18,892 bases of DNA, taken from Actinomycetota bacterium. GTDB lineage: Bacteria > Actinomycetota > Acidimicrobiia > Acidimicrobiales > UBA8592. The stretch is from assembly GCA_002712415.1 (NCBI GenBank), contig PATO01000018.1:1-18892 (forward strand), in the 5' to 3' direction. This document shows positions 15,424 to 18,892 of the stretch, piece after piece. The first letter of the stretch is position 1, and each line of letters starts with the position of its first letter. The translations under genes were made by a program, and so were the position numbers. Below the pieces are notes generated by a model. It worked only from the letters and a program-made list of their open reading frames with translations, searched no databases and was not told the DNA's origin.

Positions 15424-15429
15424 ACTATA
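15424..15429 (-). promoter_or_regulatory. Possible -10 box (TATAGT) for the OB protein-pckA operon
   Basis: TATAGT on the minus strand, one mismatch from TATAAT, lies about 40 nt upstream of the GTG at 15382. It would give a leader of about 35 nt containing the AGGAG. TTTAAC about 17 nt further upstream is a weak -35. The downstream arm of a second small dyad (ACTAT, five bases, ATAGT at 15424-15438) overlaps it. Confidence 0.35.
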
Positions 15430-15446
15430 TGCAATAGTTGCGAACT

Positions 15447-15470
15447 GTTAAAGCTTTTCAAAGATTTAAC
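15447..15470. promoter_or_regulatory. 24-bp imperfect palindrome, candidate operator in the divergent promoter region
   Basis: Left arm GTTAAAGCTTT (15447-15457) and right arm AAAGATTTAAC (15460-15470) are inverted repeats matching at 10 of 11 positions, separated by two bases. It lies between the divergently oriented OB protein/pckA operon and fakA, next to the possible minus-strand -10 at 15424-15429. Its position at about the -35 region suggests a dimeric regulator site for the pckA side. No T-run follows, so it is not a terminator. Confidence 0.5.
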
Positions 15471-15519
15471 TAAATTAACCAAAAATAACGATATGTCGTC
15501 TTTCCGCCTCAGGAATTAG

Positions 15520-15525
15520 TAGCAT
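15520..15525 (+). promoter_or_regulatory. Putative -10 box (TAGCAT) for leaderless fakA transcript
   Basis: TAGCAT ends 7 nt before the GTG at 15533. An AGGAA at 15511-15515 is 17 nt away, too far to act as a Shine-Dalgarno. No clear -35 element is visible. Confidence 0.4.
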
Positions 15526-15532
15526 TCCATTC

Positions 15533-17185
15533 GTGGAACAACTGAAATCTTTCTCAGCTAAACAAATACGAGACGTAATTTTAAAATATGATGAGTCTCT
15601 AAAAAGTTACTCTGAAAATCTTAATTCGCTTAATGTATACCCTGTGCCTGATGGTGACACTGGTACTAACATGTCCTTTACTTTGAAGTCAGTTATTGAA
15701 GAACTGGCCGAAAGCGATGACAACCCAGAAGCACAATGGGAAGCCATTCGTCATGGAAGCTTAATGGGGGCCCGTGGCAACTCAGGGGTAATCCTTTCTC
15801 AGATTCTTCGAGGACTAGCTGATAGTTTCTCAAACAAAACCCAAATGGACAATAAGGCTATTGCTGAGGCTTTGACACATGCTTCCGAAGCTGCGTATGC
15901 ATCTGTCATGAAGCCCGTTGAGGGAACGATACTAACTGTCTCAAGAGAGATAGCCGAGAAGGCGCAAGAACTAGTGAAAGGCAAAATGGCGCTGACGACG
16001 TTCTTGTCTCAATTAGTATCTGCTGGTGAAGATTCCTTAAACCGAACCCCTGACTTACTTCCTGTACTGAAAGATGCAAATGTTGTGGACGCCGGAGGGG
16101 CTGGGTATCTCCTACTTATTCAATGTTTTCTTCATATTGCTGATGGGACTGCCATTAAACCCCCCCCTAAAGCTTCAGTCAACGCGTCAAACTTAACTCC
16201 ATCTAGCGCAACAAATGATGGTGAAAAACCAGACGTCAGCGAGTTGCGGTACGAAGTCATGTTTTTTCTAGACGCTCCAGAATCAAAAATTGATCAATTT
16301 AAACTTGACTGGCAAGCCGTAGGTGACTCAATTGTGGTCGTAGGCGGGGATGGCTTATACAACTGCCATATTCACTCAAATGATATTGGTGAATCTATCG
16401 AGGCAGGCATTAGAGCTGGAAGGCCCTATCAAATAAGAGTTACTGATTTGCAAGAAGAACTTTTCCACATAGAGGACCATATTGAGGTCGTGGGCGCCAG
16501 CGAGATCATCGTTCCGAACCCCAGTGCTGAAAACACCGCAGTCATCGCTGTAGTTGCAGGAAAAGGCATTCAACAAATTTTTGCGTCAATGGGCGTCAAC
16601 GCAATTGTTGCTGGAGGGCAATCAATGAACCCATCTGTTAAGGACTTACTTGAAGCTGTTCAACAGGTTCAAGCAAATGAAGTCATAATTCTTCCTAACA
16701 ACAAGAACATAATCCCCGTCTCTGAACAAGTAGATCATCAAGTCAGCAAGAACGTCATGGTTGTTCCGACGAGAAGCATCCCAGAAGGATTCTCTGCTCT
16801 ATTAGCATTTGATCCAGCAGCAGATGCGAAAACAAATTCTCAATCAATGAACTCCATGGCAGAGTCAGTTGCAACAGGTGAGGTGACCCAAGCCGTCCGG
16901 GATAGCGAGACAGATGCAGGCAAAGTAACTGAAGGTGATTGGATCGGTTTAGACAGAACAGGGGTCATTGTTGCCCGACAAAACCTAGGTGATGCAGCTT
17001 TGGATCTTTTGCAAACACTTATCGGGGACGAACATGAAATAGTGACAATTATTGAAGGGCAGGACTGCCCCCCAGAAGTTACAAAAGATCTATTAGCTTG
17101 GCTTTCAAATGATAAACCTGAAATTGAAGTGGAAGTTCACAGCGGTGGGCAACCTTTGTATCCCTACTATTTTGGTATCGAATGA
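15533..17185 (+). CDS. fakA: DAK2/FakA-like fatty-acid kinase (YloV family)
   Basis: The 550-residue protein is full length for the YloV/FakA family (B. subtilis YloV is about 553). The N-terminal DhaL domain (1-200) has the magnesium-binding VYPVPDGDTGTNMSFT motif (D40, D42), followed by GARGNSGVILSQILRG at 79-94 and later DAGGAGYLLL. The middle part has YEVMFFLDAPE and a GDGLYNCHIHSND segment. The C-terminal part has a FakA-typical EVIILPNNKN and then VVPTRSIPEGFSALLAFDP. In Firmicutes FakA phosphorylates fatty acids bound by FakB; no fakB is visible here. The actinobacterial function is less studied. The GTG at 15533 has no good Shine-Dalgarno but has TAGCAT 7 nt before it. recG follows 82 nt downstream, a neighbour pairing common in Gram-positive genomes. 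Confidence 0.88.
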   Translation: MEQLKSFSAKQIRDVILKYDESLKSYSENLNSLNVYPVPDGDTGTNMSFTLKSVIEELAESDDNPEAQWEAIRHGSLMGARGNSGVILSQILRGLADSFSNKTQMDNKAIAEALTHASEAAYASVMKPVEGTILTVSREIAEKAQELVKGKMALTTFLSQLVSAGEDSLNRTPDLLPVLKDANVVDAGGAGYLLLIQCFLHIADGTAIKPPPKASVNASNLTPSSATNDGEKPDVSELRYEVMFFLDAPESKIDQFKLDWQAVGDSIVVVGGDGLYNCHIHSNDIGESIEAGIRAGRPYQIRVTDLQEELFHIEDHIEVVGASEIIVPNPSAENTAVIAVVAGKGIQQIFASMGVNAIVAGGQSMNPSVKDLLEAVQQVQANEVIILPNNKNIIPVSEQVDHQVSKNVMVVPTRSIPEGFSALLAFDPAADAKTNSQSMNSMAESVATGEVTQAVRDSETDAGKVTEGDWIGLDRTGVIVARQNLGDAALDLLQTLIGDEHEIVTIIEGQDCPPEVTKDLLAWLSNDKPEIEVEVHSGGQPLYPYYFGIE

Positions 17186-17256
17186 TTAGATGATTACCCC
17201 TTTGAGAATGGGTCGGGTGCAAAGAATGAAGATAGGCGAAGGCCATCTCTGCGGGA

Positions 17257-17262
17257 TAGGGT
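17257..17262 (+). promoter_or_regulatory. Putative -10 box (TAGGGT) before recG
   Basis: TAGGGT ends 5 nt before the recG ATG at 17268. An in-frame TAA at 17265-17267 directly precedes the ATG, so the recG start cannot lie further upstream. Confidence 0.3.
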
Positions 17263-17267
17263 GTTAA

Positions 17268-18892
17268 ATGTCCAACTCTCAAAACCCGTTGACACTTCCA
17301 GACTTGTCGAACATACCGTTATCTCGGCTGAAAGGCATAGGGCCGAAGAAAGAAAGTTCGCTCAATTCTTTAGATATCTTCTCAGTTCTTGATATCTTGA
17401 CCCATTTCCCCCGTAGGTACATCGACAGAACAAATGAGGCAAAGATCTCCTCGTTGCAGGTGGGCGAAGAAGGAATGATACTTGTTGAAATCCTTAACGT
17501 TTATAAGCAAAAGACCCGCAACAGGCGTTCATTAGTCACTGCAAAAGTCACAGATCAAACAGGAAATGTGACGTTAACATTTTTTAACCAGCCATGGAGA
17601 GAGAAACAATTAAAAGTAGGCACTGAGGTCATTATCTTCGGGAAACTTGATCAATATAGAGGCGAATACAGGATGGTTAATCCTGTGGTTGACTTGATTG
17701 GAGATAAAACAGGCAAATTCATTCCCGTATACGCACAATCGGGTAAAGCAGGTCTATCAACATGGGAGTTCTGTAACTGGACAAAAGACGCGCTTGACAA
17801 ATCAAAAGTCAGAGGTTTCGCTGAACCTTTACCCTCCGCCATAAGAGAGCAATACGATCTTGTCAGTCGCGACAATGCTTATTCTTCAATTCATAATCCT
17901 AAAAACCTAGGAGAAATGCTAACTGCAAGGAAACGCCTTGTATTTGACGAATTGCTTCGTATCCAGTTACTTCTTCTAGCACGAAAAAGACAACTAGAGT
18001 TAGCCACTCAAGGAATCAGTCACGACTTTTCCGGAGACCTAGTTAACAAGCTAATAGAGAGCATTCCTTTTGAACCAACGAATGCTCAGAGCAAAGCAAT
18101 CGCCGAAATCTTCCAAGATCTGCGCGCCTCTTACCCTATGCATCGACTTCTTCAAGGAGACGTGGGATCAGGGAAAACGCTCGTGGCTATAGCAGCGCTA
18201 CTCTCTGTAGTTGAGGCGGGCAAACAAGGCTCAATCATGGCCCCAACCGAAGTGCTTGCAGAACAGCATTTCGTCAGTGCTAAAGAATTGCTAGACAGTT
18301 TCACTCTCATGGACTCAACTAACTTGCTAGGTGAACGAAAACTAAATATTTCTCTACTGACAAGTCAGACTTCAGAGAAGGATGCCAAAGAGATACGGGC
18401 AAAATTAAGGCGTGGAGAAATTGACATAATCGTAGGCACACACTCCTTAATCCAGGAATCAGTTGAATTTGCAGACATTGGTCTCGCTGTAGTCGACGAA
18501 CAGCATCGGTTTGGGGTTGATCAACGCGCTGCTCTTCGAAATAAAGGAAATAGTGCGGCAATACCAGATCTGCTAGTAATGACCGCCACACCAATTCCTC
18601 GAACAGCGGCAATGACTGTATATGGAGATCTTGATGTAAGTATTTTGAACGAACTTCCAGAGGGGCGTATTCCTGTTGAAACGAGAAGAGTTGCTGACAC
18701 TCCCGAGTTGTGGAAAGAAGTGAAAGCGCAAATTCTGGAAGGTCGCCAAGTATTTATCGTATGTCCACTAATTGATGAGAGCGAGAACATTGACACTACT
18801 TCAGCCGAAGCTACGTATCACAGATTAAAGGATGCTGAACTCAGAGAAATGTCTGTTGGATTGCTTCACGGGAGAATGCATCCAAGCGAAAA
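17268..18892 (+). CDS. recG: RecG ATP-dependent DNA helicase (N-terminal ~541 codons, cut by window edge)
   Basis: The reading frame stays open from the ATG at 17268 to the end of the window, so only about three quarters of the protein is present. The N-terminus begins with the wedge lead-in LSRLKGIGPKK, then an OB-like wedge domain (LVTAKVTDQTGNVTLTFFNQ). Helicase motifs follow: LLQGDVGSGKT (Walker A K303), MAPTEVLAEQH, IVGTHSLIQESV, VVDEQHRFGV (DEQH 410-413) and MTATPIPRTAAMT (motif III, 438-450). RecG drives fork regression and branch migration at stalled forks and Holliday junctions. The first ~20 residues before the wedge are poorly conserved. An in-frame stop directly before the ATG makes 17268 the furthest possible start. 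Confidence 0.95.
   Translation, partial: MSNSQNPLTLPDLSNIPLSRLKGIGPKKESSLNSLDIFSVLDILTHFPRRYIDRTNEAKISSLQVGEEGMILVEILNVYKQKTRNRRSLVTAKVTDQTGNVTLTFFNQPWREKQLKVGTEVIIFGKLDQYRGEYRMVNPVVDLIGDKTGKFIPVYAQSGKAGLSTWEFCNWTKDALDKSKVRGFAEPLPSAIREQYDLVSRDNAYSSIHNPKNLGEMLTARKRLVFDELLRIQLLLLARKRQLELATQGISHDFSGDLVNKLIESIPFEPTNAQSKAIAEIFQDLRASYPMHRLLQGDVGSGKTLVAIAALLSVVEAGKQGSIMAPTEVLAEQHFVSAKELLDSFTLMDSTNLLGERKLNISLLTSQTSEKDAKEIRAKLRRGEIDIIVGTHSLIQESVEFADIGLAVVDEQHRFGVDQRAALRNKGNSAAIPDLLVMTATPIPRTAAMTVYGDLDVSILNELPEGRIPVETRRVADTPELWKEVKAQILEGRQVFIVCPLIDESENIDTTSAEATYHRLKDAELREMSVGLLHGRMHPSE

Noticed and set aside
17190..17267. 25-codon open frame between fakA and recG starting ATG at 17190
   Set aside because: No Shine-Dalgarno, no recognisable sequence, and its TAA directly abuts the recG start. 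A leader peptide cannot be excluded but nothing supports one.
1..18892. tRNA, rRNA, CRISPR array, insertion sequence, prophage or riboswitch
   Set aside because: No cloverleaf-like or direct-repeat array structure, no transposase or integrase motifs, and all gaps between genes are shorter than about 150 bases. None seen by eye; a covariance-model scan was not possible.

Overview
The window is a densely coded bacterial chromosome segment. GC is in the low 40s by eye, and I found no mobile elements, CRISPR arrays, tRNA or rRNA genes. The gene set points to an actinobacterium: a MurT-type ligase, a UvrD2-type helicase with a C-terminal HRDC domain, a MhuD-like haem-degrading enzyme, an Mcr-like acyl-CoA racemase, and a DAK2/FakA-like gene followed by recG. 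Low GC, tight packing and an ATP-type PEP carboxykinase suggest a streamlined, possibly marine lineage near Acidimicrobiia/Actinomarinales. That placement is inference from protein resemblance, not from a phylogenetic marker.

Layout. Minus strand, 1-2153: murT (cut by the window edge) lies downstream of ettA. Plus strand, 2236-3666: a HAD-family hydrolase and exonuclease III (xthA), 3 nt apart. Minus strand, 3671-7515: uvrD2 followed by an APC permease that carries EIIA-like and RCK_C-like cytoplasmic domains. Plus strand, 7598-11099: a membrane-anchored PH-domain protein, an alpha-methylacyl-CoA racemase, a MhuD-like gene paired with a four-helix membrane protein of unknown function, and galE. 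Minus strand, 11093-15382: a small cold-shock-like OB protein, ATP-type pckA, a D-threonine-aldolase-like PLP enzyme and a sugar-lactone-oxidase flavoprotein. Plus strand, 15533 to the end: fakA-like and recG (cut by the edge). No gap between genes exceeds about 150 bases.

Expression signals fall into two classes. Six genes (xthA, the racemase, galE, the lactone oxidase, pckA, the OB protein) have clear Shine-Dalgarno sequences. Eight genes without one (murT, ettA, HAD, APC permease, uvrD2, the aldolase-like gene, fakA, recG) have a TANNNT hexamer ending 5-7 nt before the start codon. That is the arrangement expected of a -10 box driving a leaderless mRNA, and it also helps choose several starts.

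The parts most worth a second look are: the large dyad over the start codon of the MhuD-like gene and its membrane-protein partner; the near-palindrome in the divergent region upstream of the OB protein/pckA genes; the three-part APC transporter; the UvrD2-like helicase that lacks the tetracysteine module; and the pckA-aldolase-flavoprotein cluster. I did not find a clearly new defence or mobile system.
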